Source: Lachancea kluyveri NRRL Y-12651 (Eukaryota > Ascomycota > Saccharomycetes > Saccharomycetales > Saccharomycetaceae). From it: a DNA stretch of 64,000 nt. The position numbers and the translations under genes were made by a program. The DNA is taken from positions 1,116,001-1,180,000 of the forward strand of contig CM000692.1 of assembly GCA_000149225.2 (NCBI GenBank), given 5' to 3'. The notes under the pieces were generated by a model. That model did no database searches and was not told the origin of the DNA. It saw nothing but the letters and a program-made list of their open reading frames with translations. This document shows, piece after piece, positions 20,637-30,157 of this stretch; within the stretch, counting starts at the first letter, position 1; each line of letters begins with the position of its first letter.

Positions 20637-22589
20637 CGCAAATGAAAACGCATACGAAACTAAGTATTCCGGAACGTATTATGAAATACACTGACGGGAT
20701 GGCGCAGATCATATTGCATTAAAATTTCCTTAATGCTACAATGCGCACGACGGCGCAGTTACAGCATTAGTGCATCCGGCACAAGCCGCTAATCTGCAAG
20801 TAGTTTCTGGCAGGACATTGCCAACGCAGAACTGCTCTGATTTTTTCATGCACTAAGGTATTTCGGCGCGATGTAAATATCCTGCTGACATTCAGCCAAC
20901 AACATCAATCTTATCGATGACCCATGTGCTCCTGCCACAATCCTTACTGACCACACTCTAAGGCGGCATTCCAGACATGTTTTACATTGGAATGATATGT
21001 ATGCACTGGCAACCCTATCTGCCTTTCAAGATACTAAATTTATGGTTTATTTTGTCAGGTCTCTTACAACTGGTGACAGTTGGAGTACTATATCGATTTT
21101 GTTTTGCTTCAGCGTCTCCATCTTTTTTCACGCGTTTCGCTACGAAATTAAGGATCTATGATCCAAGCCTTTCTTATTTTCCTTTCTTTTTCTCTTTTTT
21201 TTCTCTGGAATAATATTGCTCGAGCCCCCCTTCCCCATGTTCCAAGAATTTAATCCCTTATTTCGCGGTCGCATGTCTTTCAAAAAAAAAAATGCCGTGT
21301 ACACTGTCCTACTAACAAGACTGTGTTTCGTACCTTGAGAAAAGTACTGGAGAATCAACAGCTTCAATTTGTCCTGTTTTAATACGGCCTATATGCTCCT
21401 TTTGTTTAAACAACTACAAAAGACAAAGAGTTGTTCGTAAATCCTTAATTCCTAAGCTACTTACGATAGAAGGTATACGATCTGAAGTAGTCTTTCCCTT
21501 TATCCATACGACCTCTTTCCATCCGAAACAGTAAGCGTCACACGTGCTAAATGCCGCGCTACTTGCCTTGCTACTTGCCATGCTTCTTCTGTCAGTGTTT
21601 CTCTGAAAGTTCAAACTCTTTACATTCTTGATCTGCAAGAATTTCTAGTTTAGTTGAACATATCGTATAGTTTGGAGGCTTATTATTACTAAAGAAAAAA
21701 AAAGAGTTGTTTTCTTTTTTTAAACCATTTCTAATGCAAAAGATGATTCCAGAAGACTCCGTTAGCCGCTCAAAGTACATTAAAAATCTATATGACAATA
21801 CTAATTTCAAGTTTTTGTAATTCAACATCTGGAGTTTCCGTTCTTGGCTAGAATATGCAAACCCATGATTGATTGATCGATTGCCGCTCTTTAAAAACAT
21901 GATCTCTCACAAGACAAATGACCATGTCGGGTGTTGCAAGATAAAACTAAAAATATAGTTCCTGGTCTTGTAATTAACGCAGCCACTACATTGGAGGGTT
22001 CAGGGGGGGACATATAGCGGTTCAAAATTTGTTCATTAAATGTTTCTCTTTTTAGTAACCGCATATTCCATAAAGTGATGGTTACAGAATACCTCTTCCC
22101 CAACGTATTTGCAATGTCTCAGATAATCGCTCCAATTGCCAAAAGGCAGGTGGAAATAGGACATGAAAAAAATACGCGTCTTCCCGTGTAACTATGCGTG
22201 CAACGTCAAACATTTTTGGTTTTAAATGTCCCATAACATGAATGTGTGGGGGATTATTAAAGGGGCTGTCTACATTATCGTCTGGAAAATGTAGTCAAAG
22301 CTTATGCACTAAGACTGCACAGTTCATGACAATTATGATTGGCTACAACAATATTTAGAGAGAAGAGGAAAGCTTTCCTGGTCATCGTTAGAAGTGTTTA
22401 AAAATCCCAGGGCAGCATCAACTTTGTTAGATATAAAGTATTTGTAACAGTTGGTATTATCAATATTTGAGTTGACCCTTTGATCTCGATTTTGGAGACT
22501 GTCGCTCACGTGTTTCGTCCAACGTAGCTAGAAACCCTAAGGGTTTGCTCTAAGGGAGAGCATGCTCTGTTCCCCTCTTTTCCATCTTT

Positions 22590-22602
22590 ACGCCCATACA
22601 TA
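22590..22602 (+). promoter_or_regulatory. Rap1-type site upstream of RPL43
   Basis: ACGCCCATACATA matches the Rap1 consensus ACACCCRYACAYM at 12 of 13 positions. It lies about 270 bp upstream of the RPL43 start, a normal place for a ribosomal-protein promoter site. Confidence 0.75.
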
Positions 22603-22639
22603 CGAGAACGTTGAGGCAAAACATTGCGTTCGCATAATT

Positions 22640-22652
22640 GAGCCCATACACC
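22640..22652 (+). promoter_or_regulatory. Second Rap1-type site upstream of RPL43
   Basis: GAGCCCATACACC matches the Rap1 consensus at 10 of 13 positions. It lies 50 bp from the first site in the same orientation. Paired Rap1 sites are typical of yeast ribosomal-protein genes. Confidence 0.65.
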
Positions 22653-22867
22653 ACATATACTTTTGGACGAGTACGGAAGGATTTTTTTCACACTGGCTGG
22701 AGAGCTGGAGTTAGAAGCAATTCCGCCTGATGTCAGGCACTCTCGCATCCGCATGCCCACTCGCCTGTATCCATCCAGTTGGAACTTTCAACTTTTTAAA
22801 ATCTTCACAGAACTCAGGTGGAATTACACGTTCGAAAGAAGATACATACAAGAACTCATAGACAAAA

Positions 22868-23596
22868 ATGTATGCATAAAACTAAAAACCATGGGAGAAC
22901 AATCTGTACTATTTTCTATCTGAACGGACCGAACAAGCGAAAGAATATGCCAGGAGTTATAAAACTGCATATGGTTTGAGGGAACGCAGCCCCAAAGTAT
23001 TTGATTGTTGCAACACGTTTCCCCTTTTGGCTTTGCAAACTGCTGAAATCCGCAGCGTATTGTGCAATGATACTAGGATCTTAATTTTTGAATAAGATAT
23101 TGTACAGCCAAAAGAAAAAAATTATCAAAAGCTCAAGCTTGGGCTGCGGGAGTGTAACACTAAAAGTCAGTTATGATACTAGTGTTATTATGAGATCTAT
23201 AGCTAAAAACTCCATCATATTCTACCAAACGGAACCGAGCTACGGTACTATCAAGAGAAATAGTACAATGTTCAACAAATCTTTAGGATAAATTTACTAA
23301 CAGTTTTTTTTTATTACAGGGCTAAGAGAACTAAGAAGGTTGGTATCACTGGTAAGTACGGTGTCCGTTACGGTTCCTCCTTGAGAAGACAAGTCAAGAA
23401 GTTGGAAGTTCAACAACACGCTAGATACGACTGCTCTTTCTGTGGTAAGAAGACCGTCAAGAGAGGTGCTACCGGTATCTGGACTTGTTCTTCTTGTAAG
23501 AAGACTGTCGCTGGTGGTGCTTACACTGTCTCCACCGCTGCTGCCGCCACTGTCAGATCTACCATCAGAAGATTGAGAGAAATGGCTGAAGCTTAA
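22868..23596 (+). CDS. RPL43: Ribosomal protein eL43 (L43), two exons with split start codon
   Basis: This encodes a 92-residue protein of the large cytosolic ribosomal subunit. Exon 2 (23320-23596) begins G-GCT-AAG-AGA and reads nearly identically to S. cerevisiae L43, including the zinc pairs CSFC and CSSC. The first two bases of the ATG must come from upstream. The only good candidate is AT at 22868-22869, followed by GTATGC. The intron (22870-23319, 450 nt) has TACTAAC at 23295-23301 and ends TTACAG. As I recall, S. cerevisiae RPL43A/B split the start codon the same way. The exon 1 position rests on this and on the Rap1-type sites upstream. The 5' splice site GTATGC departs from the usual GTATGT. 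Confidence 0.88.
22870..23319 (+). other. RPL43 intron
   Basis: The intron is 450 nt, with 5' site GTATGC, branch site TACTAAC at 23295-23301, a T-rich tract, and 3' site ACAG at 23316-23319. The 3' end is firm; the 5' end is inferred. Confidence 0.82.
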
Positions 23597-24130
23597 GCGC
23601 CTTCCTCCCTTACTATTTTGTAGAACATTTTTTTGTTTTATTAATGCGTTGTATAGCAAACAATCCATAAGATCACGTTTTCTCATAAATCCCCCCTCCT
23701 CCCCTCTCTCTTTTCACTTGACGTGGGATAGTCATAAGCAACGGATGCGGTCACCTGACTGGAATTTACGTGTATAGTTACATAATTACTCATGTGAATG
23801 CCCCGGACTAAATAGTTTTTTAAGCACAACCTTCTGCCCGGAGTTCCGTTGTCTCATTCTGCCCGGACTCCGCTGACCGCCCATAATAAAACGGTGCACA
23901 CATTACGGCAGCGATAGCGGCTAACTGTCCCCCCTCGGGCAAATTTAACCCACAAGCTGACGTTCCCAATGAGCCAGACTGATTGTGCCCTGGTGTTCCG
24001 GTAGTTTGGCGTGGGAAAGTGGGAGTCCTAAGTCATTTCTGATCCTTTTGACATATAAAAGGACCATTTGAGCTTGAATCGGTGGAAGAAATCTCTCTTG
24101 CTCTAAACATTCTAAATCTAAACAACAAAG
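23597..24130. promoter_or_regulatory. SFC1 upstream region with repeated CCGG-type elements and TATA box
   Basis: The 534 bases hold the RPL43 3' flank and the SFC1 promoter. The 11-mer TTCTGCCCGGA occurs twice (23832-23842 and 23857-23867), and more CCGG/CCGC elements lie nearby. A TATAAAA at 24054-24060 is about 70 bp before the ATG. In S. cerevisiae SFC1 is induced on non-fermentable carbon through zinc-cluster activators that bind CCG-type elements. These repeats are candidates for that, but they do not cleanly match the published element. Confidence 0.5.
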
Positions 24131-25090
24131 ATGTCCTCAAAGAAAAAATCCTCCAACCCAGCCGTGAACTTGATAGCTGGCGGTACCGCAGGCTTGTTCG
24201 AAGCCTTATGCTGTCACCCCCTAGATACTATTAAAGTTAGAATGCAGATTTATCGAAGATCTGCCCTTGAAGGTATCAAACCACCAGGCTTTATCAAAAC
24301 CGGTCGTAATATTTATACCGAAGAGGGTTTATTGGCTCTCTACAAAGGTTTAGGGGCCGTTGTCATCGGTATAATTCCTAAAATGGCTATTAGATTTTCT
24401 TCCTACGAGTTCTACAGATCTGCTTTAGCTGATAAGCAGACAGGTAGCGTTTCAACAGGTAACACATTTCTCGCTGGTGTCGGTGCTGGTACTACCGAAG
24501 CAGTGTTGGTTGTTAACCCAATGGAAGTCGTCAAGATCAGATTACAGGCACAACATTTGCATCCTGAAACTGCAGCATCGCCTAGATACAGAAACGCTCT
24601 TCAAGCATGTTATCTAATTGTGAAGGAAGAAGGTATAGGAGCTCTGTATAGAGGGGTTTCTCTAACTGCTGCTAGACAGGCCACCAACCAAGGTGCGAAT
24701 TTTACTGTTTATTCAAAGTTGAAGGAATTTTTGCAAGAGCACCACAAGACTGACGCTCTACCTTCTTGGGAAACCTCTTGTATTGGTTTGATTTCCGGTG
24801 CAATTGGTCCATTTTCTAACGCTCCATTGGACACAATCAAAACAAGATTGCAGAAAGACAAGTCTACTGCTAACATGTCGGGCTGGTCCAGGATTGTTAC
24901 TATAGGTAAGCAATTGATCAAAGAAGAAGGGTTCCGCGCACTATACAAAGGTATCACACCGAGAGTAATGCGTGTTGCTCCTGGTCAAGCAGTGACTTTC
25001 ACAGTTTACGAATTTGTTCGTGAACACTTAGAAACTTTAGGCATCTTTAAATCTACTCCAACCACTCCAAAACCTACACCATTGAAATGA
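24131..25090 (+). CDS. SFC1: Mitochondrial succinate-fumarate carrier
   Basis: Sfc1 is an inner-membrane antiporter that brings cytosolic succinate into mitochondria in exchange for fumarate, linking the glyoxylate cycle to gluconeogenesis. The 319 residues (322 in S. cerevisiae) form three tandem mitochondrial-carrier repeats. Their signatures are HPLDTIKVRMQ, NPMEVVKIRLQ and APLDTIKTRLQ, each starting a repeat. The ATG at 24131 follows an A-rich leader. It lies directly downstream of RPL43, as YJR095W does relative to YJR094W-A. Confidence 0.95.
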   Translation: MSSKKKSSNPAVNLIAGGTAGLFEALCCHPLDTIKVRMQIYRRSALEGIKPPGFIKTGRNIYTEEGLLALYKGLGAVVIGIIPKMAIRFSSYEFYRSALADKQTGSVSTGNTFLAGVGAGTTEAVLVVNPMEVVKIRLQAQHLHPETAASPRYRNALQACYLIVKEEGIGALYRGVSLTAARQATNQGANFTVYSKLKEFLQEHHKTDALPSWETSCIGLISGAIGPFSNAPLDTIKTRLQKDKSTANMSGWSRIVTIGKQLIKEEGFRALYKGITPRVMRVAPGQAVTFTVYEFVREHLETLGIFKSTPTTPKPTPLK

Positions 25091-25478
25091 TTACACAATA
25101 ACTCTAGTGCGAGTTTAAAATAAACCAAAAACATGTAAAGGGTTAAAAAAAAAAAGAGCAAACTATAGTCATAAGTGTTGTAAATACTAATTTACCAAAT
25201 AATATTCTACTTCTTTAAACCATTTCTTAGAAAAGTTGTAAACGTGAAATCTGATGTTTTTTTTTTTGTTTCTCCTTTTTATATAACAATTTGTTTTAAA
25301 CATAAAGTTCGAGTTGTCGGAAAAAAAGAGAATACCAACTAGATAATTCTTAAATCACTTATTCAGTTGTTATCAAATCTGATTGAGAGAAAATTATTAA
25401 TTTATACGTAAGTGCGTGGCCTTTGTTCCTTTCTTTAACTTTAGTTCCTTTTTAATTTTTCAATATTTCAATTATAGA
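25091..25478. other. Convergent intergenic region
   Basis: This is AT-rich 3' flanking sequence of SFC1 and of the minus-strand gene that follows. Several A and T runs are present. I see nothing else. Confidence 0.5.
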
Positions 25479-27572
25479 TTATATGTTGACATTAGAATTC
25501 CTTTTCAAATTCCTTTTTAACACTTTCCTTAATAAAAGGCTTCCTTGGCTTGGTGATTTTGCGTTACTACTGATATTTTCTACAACTTGCCCATTTGAAT
25601 TGGCTGTTTCACATGACGCATTAGCGTCTACCGGAGATGAAACAGTCTCTGCATCCTCATCATCCTCATCATCTTCGACGTCTTCTATCACCAAACCAAA
25701 CCTTTTGAGATATCCATCATCTAACTGTGGACTCTCTGCAGAAGAAGAATATTGAGCTCTTGCTAGATCATCATTTTCTAGATGAATTGTTTCAGATATT
25801 ATTTTTTCTGTAGAATGGTTTCGCGAATTAAAGGACAATAGAGATACCTCAGAATTATCGAGGAACTGCAATTGAGGTAGTATCTCTTCGATAAAACTAC
25901 TGCTAAAGAGTGAATTTTCCAGATCATTAAAATTAGACAGATTATCTTCACTCGGATTTGTCACCCGTAATGTCCTAGGATGAGCATCTGTAACACCGAG
26001 TGAAGATTCAATAGTATCGCTTGACTTAGAAGTGGTCAAGCTTTTTGGTAAAATAGAAGGCCGAGAAAGCTCTGCAGAAAAAAACCCTCTTCCTTTGTCA
26101 AATTGGAGCTTTTCTTCATAATTCAACGATTCGTCCGAGGATTCAGTTGAGTTTTCATGCTCTAATGGGGTCCAAAGTAACGGAGAAATATTACTCTTGT
26201 TTCCCAATAGTTCATCATTATCACCAGTTTGTAAAGTTCTTTCCAGGTTATCTAGCCCAATTTGGGTCACTGACGAGAAGCTTTCCGGTGGTTCAGTTCG
26301 GCTAGAGTTATTTGAAGTTCTCCTTAATGAATAAGTGCCTTTCCATAAATTTTGGAAGCCTCGAGATAACCGGTTCCCAATTTCAGACGACTGTTTTCTA
26401 GAAGATGACCCTCCTTCATTGGTAGACGAAGAATCTGTGCGTGCTGGCATTTTGAGAAAAAAAGAAGACCGATGAGAATCATTCCAACTTTCATCTTTGT
26501 TCCATTTTTTCCCTTTTCTAAGCCTTGATGGTGAATTTAGCCTAAAGGAAGAAATGAGGCTGGAGCTCTCTAGAGTCTGCTGAGTTATTGTGCTTGATCT
26601 GGTATTAATTTGGCTTTTGGACGCGTTATTTTGTAAAAATTTCTGGCTCTCGTTTGGCTCCATACGAGATTGCACATGAACTTGTTCTATTTTTCTTGAA
26701 GGACTAGTAATAACGTCACCCGAGTTGGCAAGCGGTTGGACCAGGCCTTCGACGTTTAAGGGATTTTTCTCTAAAACTGAACTATGAGTGTCAATATTTA
26801 AAAAGTCTGTCAACTCCTTTGAGGGACTAAGGTCATGATCGAGCAAGTCATTGAATTCCCCAAGCGAAAACTCAGCAACACTCCGCTGCTCTGATCCAGA
26901 GGTTTCTGCTGCCTGAGACGTCCCGTCTAGAATTTTGTCAGTGTCATGAAATTCACCAGTATTTTGGGATTTTTGCTCTGATGTTGTTAATTGAAATTCC
27001 TGTTTTCTCCGAGGGTTGCTATCAAATGCAAGGTTGAACATCCTCCTCAACTCTCTCTCTGTTTTTTCAAGCCAGAGGTCGGTCTTGTATTGTGAAATTG
27101 TATCCGAAACAAAAGCATCGTCATTCAGATATACGTAATCCATCAATTTCAAATTCCTCTCGACGTAGCGAAATTTTTTCATTTCCAAGTCACAATAGAA
27201 ACTTTTTGAGACGTTATAGTCATACCATTGTTTTGAAGTGAAAAAAGGTTTATCAATAGAGTCTCCGTACATAACCTCTTCACTTTTGACTTTCCTATCA
27301 CCAGCATTTTCATCACAATTTTCAATTACTGTAGGCAGAGATGATGCCGGAGGTTTGCAACGGTTTTGGTCTTTTTTAAAAGTTTCAGTCGCTCCCTTTA
27401 TTAATATAGGTTCACGTCTTTTCCTGCTCAGCTTCTCGTCAGTAGAAGCATTGCAATCGGAGCCAATACATCTCCTGCTAGAGGAAGACCCAGAAGGAGA
27501 ATTATGATCTTCTAAAGAAGACTCCCAATTAATAGCTTGATATATTGTCGGTGAAGATTCCATGTCTTTCAT
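25479..27572 (-). CDS. Unrecognised serine-rich acidic protein
   Basis: A 697-residue protein from the ATG at 27572. I do not recognise it, and no S. cerevisiae gene lies between SFC1 and YJR096W. Residues ~105-185 look folded and aromatic-rich (KQWYDYNVSKSFYCDLEMKK, then MDYVYLNDDAF), ending in a charged helix (LWLEKTERELRRMF). The rest is mostly Ser/Asn/Glu-rich and probably disordered, with basic islands such as RLSRGFQNLWKGTYSLRR near 395. An acidic DEDDEDDED-type run precedes the C-terminus, which ends in a basic segment (LLRKVLKRNLKRN). That pattern recalls phosphoregulated cortical or scaffold proteins, but this is only an impression. I see no membrane segment or signal peptide. Confidence 0.85.
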   Translation of the reverse strand: MKDMESSPTIYQAINWESSLEDHNSPSGSSSSRRCIGSDCNASTDEKLSRKRREPILIKGATETFKKDQNRCKPPASSLPTVIENCDENAGDRKVKSEEVMYGDSIDKPFFTSKQWYDYNVSKSFYCDLEMKKFRYVERNLKLMDYVYLNDDAFVSDTISQYKTDLWLEKTERELRRMFNLAFDSNPRRKQEFQLTTSEQKSQNTGEFHDTDKILDGTSQAAETSGSEQRSVAEFSLGEFNDLLDHDLSPSKELTDFLNIDTHSSVLEKNPLNVEGLVQPLANSGDVITSPSRKIEQVHVQSRMEPNESQKFLQNNASKSQINTRSSTITQQTLESSSLISSFRLNSPSRLRKGKKWNKDESWNDSHRSSFFLKMPARTDSSSTNEGGSSSRKQSSEIGNRLSRGFQNLWKGTYSLRRTSNNSSRTEPPESFSSVTQIGLDNLERTLQTGDNDELLGNKSNISPLLWTPLEHENSTESSDESLNYEEKLQFDKGRGFFSAELSRPSILPKSLTTSKSSDTIESSLGVTDAHPRTLRVTNPSEDNLSNFNDLENSLFSSSFIEEILPQLQFLDNSEVSLLSFNSRNHSTEKIISETIHLENDDLARAQYSSSAESPQLDDGYLKRFGLVIEDVEDDEDDEDAETVSSPVDANASCETANSNGQVVENISSNAKSPSQGSLLLRKVLKRNLKRNSNVNI

Positions 27573-27921
27573 AATTTTTAGTTAATTATACTGTCGACAG
27601 TTTTCATGTCCGCAAGAAAACTAGCAAAGAAAGAAAAAAATGGACAAGAAAACTACCCCAGGCCACCGCCAATACAGGCTCCCCTATTTTGGCATAGCAG
27701 TTTTAAATCCCTCTAATAATGCACTTCCCGCTTCTGGCAGCAATTGGCACAAACTTTACCTGGCACGGACACGGACTCTTTTCCGACGCCAACCTCAAAG
27801 TGTGCCAATTCCGTAAACTATGACCCTTTCGAATCATTTTGCTATTACTGATATTTAAGGGAGAATTACATTAGACTTGCCACTTTATTAACACAAAATA
27901 ATTCAAAGCTATAAGCAAACA
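27573..27921. promoter_or_regulatory. Divergent promoter between the unknown gene and the aldo-keto reductase gene
   Basis: The 349 bases serve two outward-reading genes. Two CTCCCCTATTTTGG-like and CCAATTC/GCCAATA stretches lie at about 27665-27690 and 27750-27815. No firm factor site can be named. Confidence 0.4.
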
Positions 27922-28782
27922 ATGAACACCAAAGCTATTCCAAAAGCCTACAAATTATCTAGTGGATACACTTTGCCAAGTATTGGATTGGGTACCTATG
28001 ATTTACCTTCGAATGCCACTTCTGAAATCGTATATGAAGCTTTGAAATGTGGATACAGACATCTAGATACTGCTGTGCTGTATGGGAATGAAAGAGAAGT
28101 AGGCGAGGGTATATTGAAATGGCTAAAAGAGAATCCTAGTAGTAACAAAAGAGAGGACGTTTTCTACGCCACCAAATTGTGGAATTCTCAGAACGGGTAC
28201 AACAATGCCAAGAGAGCAATTCAAGAGTGTTTTGAAAAGGTTGAAGGCCTAGGTTATATCGATCTATTATTGATCCACTCTCCATTGAGTGGTAGCCGTA
28301 AAAGATTGGAAACTTACAAGGCCATGCAAGAAGCTGTAGACAAAGGAATTGTAAGATCTATTGGCGTTTCAAATTACGGTGTGCACCACATCGACGAGCT
28401 TTTGAACTGGAATGAACTGAAGTACAAGCCCTTCGTAAATCAAATCGAGATATCTCCTTGGTTGATGAGACAGGAGTTGGCAGATTATTGTAAATCCCGA
28501 GGGTTGATTGTTGAAGCATATGCGCCACTGACCCATGGTTACAAGATCAACCATCCAAATGTCCTAAGAGTGGCTAAAGAGGCCGGGTGCAACTCAGGTC
28601 AAGTTTTGATCAGATGGTCTCTTCAACATGGCTACGTTCCATTACCAAAGACAAAGAGTGTCAAAAGGTTGCCTTCAAATTTAGACGTTTACAACATCGA
28701 ACTAACACAGGAACAAATGGATTTCTTAGATCAACCTGATGCGTATGAACCTACCGATTGGGAGTGTACCGATGCACCATAG
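27922..28782 (+). CDS. YJR096W: Aldo-keto reductase, YJR096W type (xylose/arabinose reductase)
   Basis: An NADPH-dependent aldo-keto reductase of 286 residues (282 in S. cerevisiae). The catalytic tetrad is visible: D49 and Y54 (DTAVLYGNE), K85 (YATKLWNSQNG) and H119 (LLIHSP). The cofactor-binding end reads PLPKTKSVKRLPSNLDVYN, and the C-terminus PDAYEPTDWECTDAP is identical to that of S. cerevisiae YJR096W as I recall it. By homology it reduces pentose sugars and other aldehydes in the cytosol. It follows SFC1 and one inserted gene, in keeping with YJR095W-YJR096W. Confidence 0.95.
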   Translation: MNTKAIPKAYKLSSGYTLPSIGLGTYDLPSNATSEIVYEALKCGYRHLDTAVLYGNEREVGEGILKWLKENPSSNKREDVFYATKLWNSQNGYNNAKRAIQECFEKVEGLGYIDLLLIHSPLSGSRKRLETYKAMQEAVDKGIVRSIGVSNYGVHHIDELLNWNELKYKPFVNQIEISPWLMRQELADYCKSRGLIVEAYAPLTHGYKINHPNVLRVAKEAGCNSGQVLIRWSLQHGYVPLPKTKSVKRLPSNLDVYNIELTQEQMDFLDQPDAYEPTDWECTDAP

Positions 28783-28876
28783 TCTCGAAAAAAGGATTAA
28801 AAAATAAAAACTACTAATGAAAACCACCCATCATGCTACCACCCCTAACACGGAAGGTGTCTTTTATACAAAAAAT

Positions 28877-28884
28877 TTACCCGG
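28877..28884 (+). promoter_or_regulatory. Reb1-type site TTACCCGG
   Basis: This is an exact TTACCCGG, the general regulatory factor Reb1 core. It lies 95 bp downstream of the aldo-keto reductase stop and overlaps the stop codon of the minus-strand orphan frame. It could mark a terminator or roadblock, or the promoter of an unannotated transcript. Confidence 0.45.
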
Positions 28885-29707
28885 ACACATTTATAGATGG
28901 CAGGGTTACCCTACCCTTTGGCCTCAACTCGAAAATTTTTCCTATGACAAAAAAAAAACGCTCTTTCCTTGCTTCTCTCTCCCTCATATGTCTTGATTCT
29001 TTTTTAAAGAAACCACATATTTTTAAACTCACCTCTTCCGGAATACCAGCTATGGCATCTATTACCTCTGTATGCTCATTTATAGCAAAAATGGCTGGAA
29101 GTAGAAAAAACGTGTGGAGACACTTTTCACCCAGTATATAATCCAATGGCAGTTTTCTAAACGCTCGCTGTGCCATTTGGTTCGCTCTGGGTGTACATTT
29201 TATCAATGACGTAGACAAAGTCGTAATTAATTCTTGAGTTTTCCTGTGAGAAATGCATAAACTACATAGCACATACTGGACACGTACCCCAGGAAACCTC
29301 GCACTAAGAAGGGTCGTAGTGTTTAGGTAGCATTTGTGTGTGTAAACAGATTTTCCTTGAACTCTTCTGCTGTTCGCCTGTGGAGGGTAAATCCCTAAAC
29401 ACGGTCTATTAATTGCCATTACAAGAAAAATAAAAACAAAAAAAAAGAAAGTAAATCTTCCGTTGGTGCCTGCCTGCCTGCGTACGTCGATCAGATGTAG
29501 CCAAAAAAAAAAGAAACAGGAAAAAAAACAAGAAAGTAATTGTACAATTGAAGATGCATCGCTTAGAATTTTTGTGAATCGACCCACAGAGGCTTGCGTC
29601 TTGGTTTCTTCTTGCAAGGTCTTTTCCTGTTTAGGACGGAGAATTTTTCGAATAAAACCGTCGACGGATTCTAGTTCACTGTCACTGGGGTTGAGGATAC
29701 GCCACAT
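28877..29707 (-). CDS. Orphan reading frame, 276 codons, doubtful
   Basis: An ATG at 29707 opens a 276-residue frame with no overlapping established gene. A frame this long is unlikely by chance at this base composition. I recognise no family. Against a simple gene: codons ~62-95 cross poly-T runs and give FFFF-rich stretches, and a shorter frame could start at the ATG at 29419 (180 residues). That shorter part includes GIYPPQANSRRVQGKSVYTH and AGIPEEVSLKICGFFKKE, which look protein-like. A GTATGT on the minus strand near 29268 raises the possibility of an intron, but I find no matching TACTAAC. Confidence 0.3.
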   Translation of the reverse strand: MWRILNPSDSELESVDGFIRKILRPKQEKTLQEETKTQASVGRFTKILSDASSIVQLLSCFFSCFFFFWLHLIDVRRQAGTNGRFTFFFFVFIFLVMAINRPCLGIYPPQANSRRVQGKSVYTHKCYLNTTTLLSARFPGVRVQYVLCSLCISHRKTQELITTLSTSLIKCTPRANQMAQRAFRKLPLDYILGEKCLHTFFLLPAIFAINEHTEVIDAIAGIPEEVSLKICGFFKKESRHMREREARKERFFFVIGKIFELRPKGRVTLPSINVSG

Positions 29708-30157
29708 GGTATGCGGTTATGCGCTTCTCTGGATATGTTCAGATAAATCTGCTAGATAATGATGAATCTCGTCTTATTTTTTCTGGTGTCTTTGTCCAAG
29801 GCATCTGTTTTCTTGTTTTTCTTGTCATTATCATCCTCCGTACTTTCTTCATTCTTTTTCTTCTTACTGATTTGTAATCGCGTTTTCTGTATTTGTTGAC
29901 ACATCGTTTATGGTAGCGCTCCCGCGATGACACCGATGGGACTCCTTATGCAGGTCTATGCATTTCGTAACACATAAGATTGCGGCTCGAAAAAAGAGAA
30001 AGGATGTGCATTCTGTAATCATTCCAGTATTTTATCTGGACGGTCATCCGCACCACACCTGTATTTCTCTTATATAACTTCAGAGCTATCTCACTACCTT
30101 CTTTCCTGACTTGCTGCGAGTAATTGCGACTCGCTGCAAACATAACACAATTCAACC

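Larger units (their letters stand above)
20269..22867. promoter_or_regulatory. Long IME1-RPL43 divergent control region
   Basis: About 2.6 kb separate IME1 from the RPL43 start. In S. cerevisiae the IME1 promoter exceeds 2 kb and integrates nutrient and mating-type signals, so a long region here is expected. I see a perfect inverted repeat at 20593-20636, a comparatively GC-rich block at about 20560-20960, and an AGCCGCTAA near 20782 that resembles a Ume6 URS1 core. CACGTG E-boxes lie near 21542 and 22508, and AGGGG/CCCCT stress-type elements near 20589 and 22260. The last 300 bases hold the Rap1-type sites of RPL43. The assignment of individual motifs is inference. Confidence 0.6.
28783..30157. 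other. 1.4 kb interval between the aldo-keto reductase and Bem1-like genes
   Basis: In S. cerevisiae JJJ3 and YJR098C lie between YJR096W and YUH1; neither is recognisable here. The interval holds a long minus-strand frame (28877-29707, listed separately), a Reb1-type site at 28877, and T/A homopolymer runs near 29430-29540. Confidence 0.6.

Noticed and set aside
21331-21350. GTACCTTGAGAAAAGTAC as an Rme1 repressor site in the IME1 region
   Set aside because: It differs from the CCTCAAAA core; only a weak resemblance.
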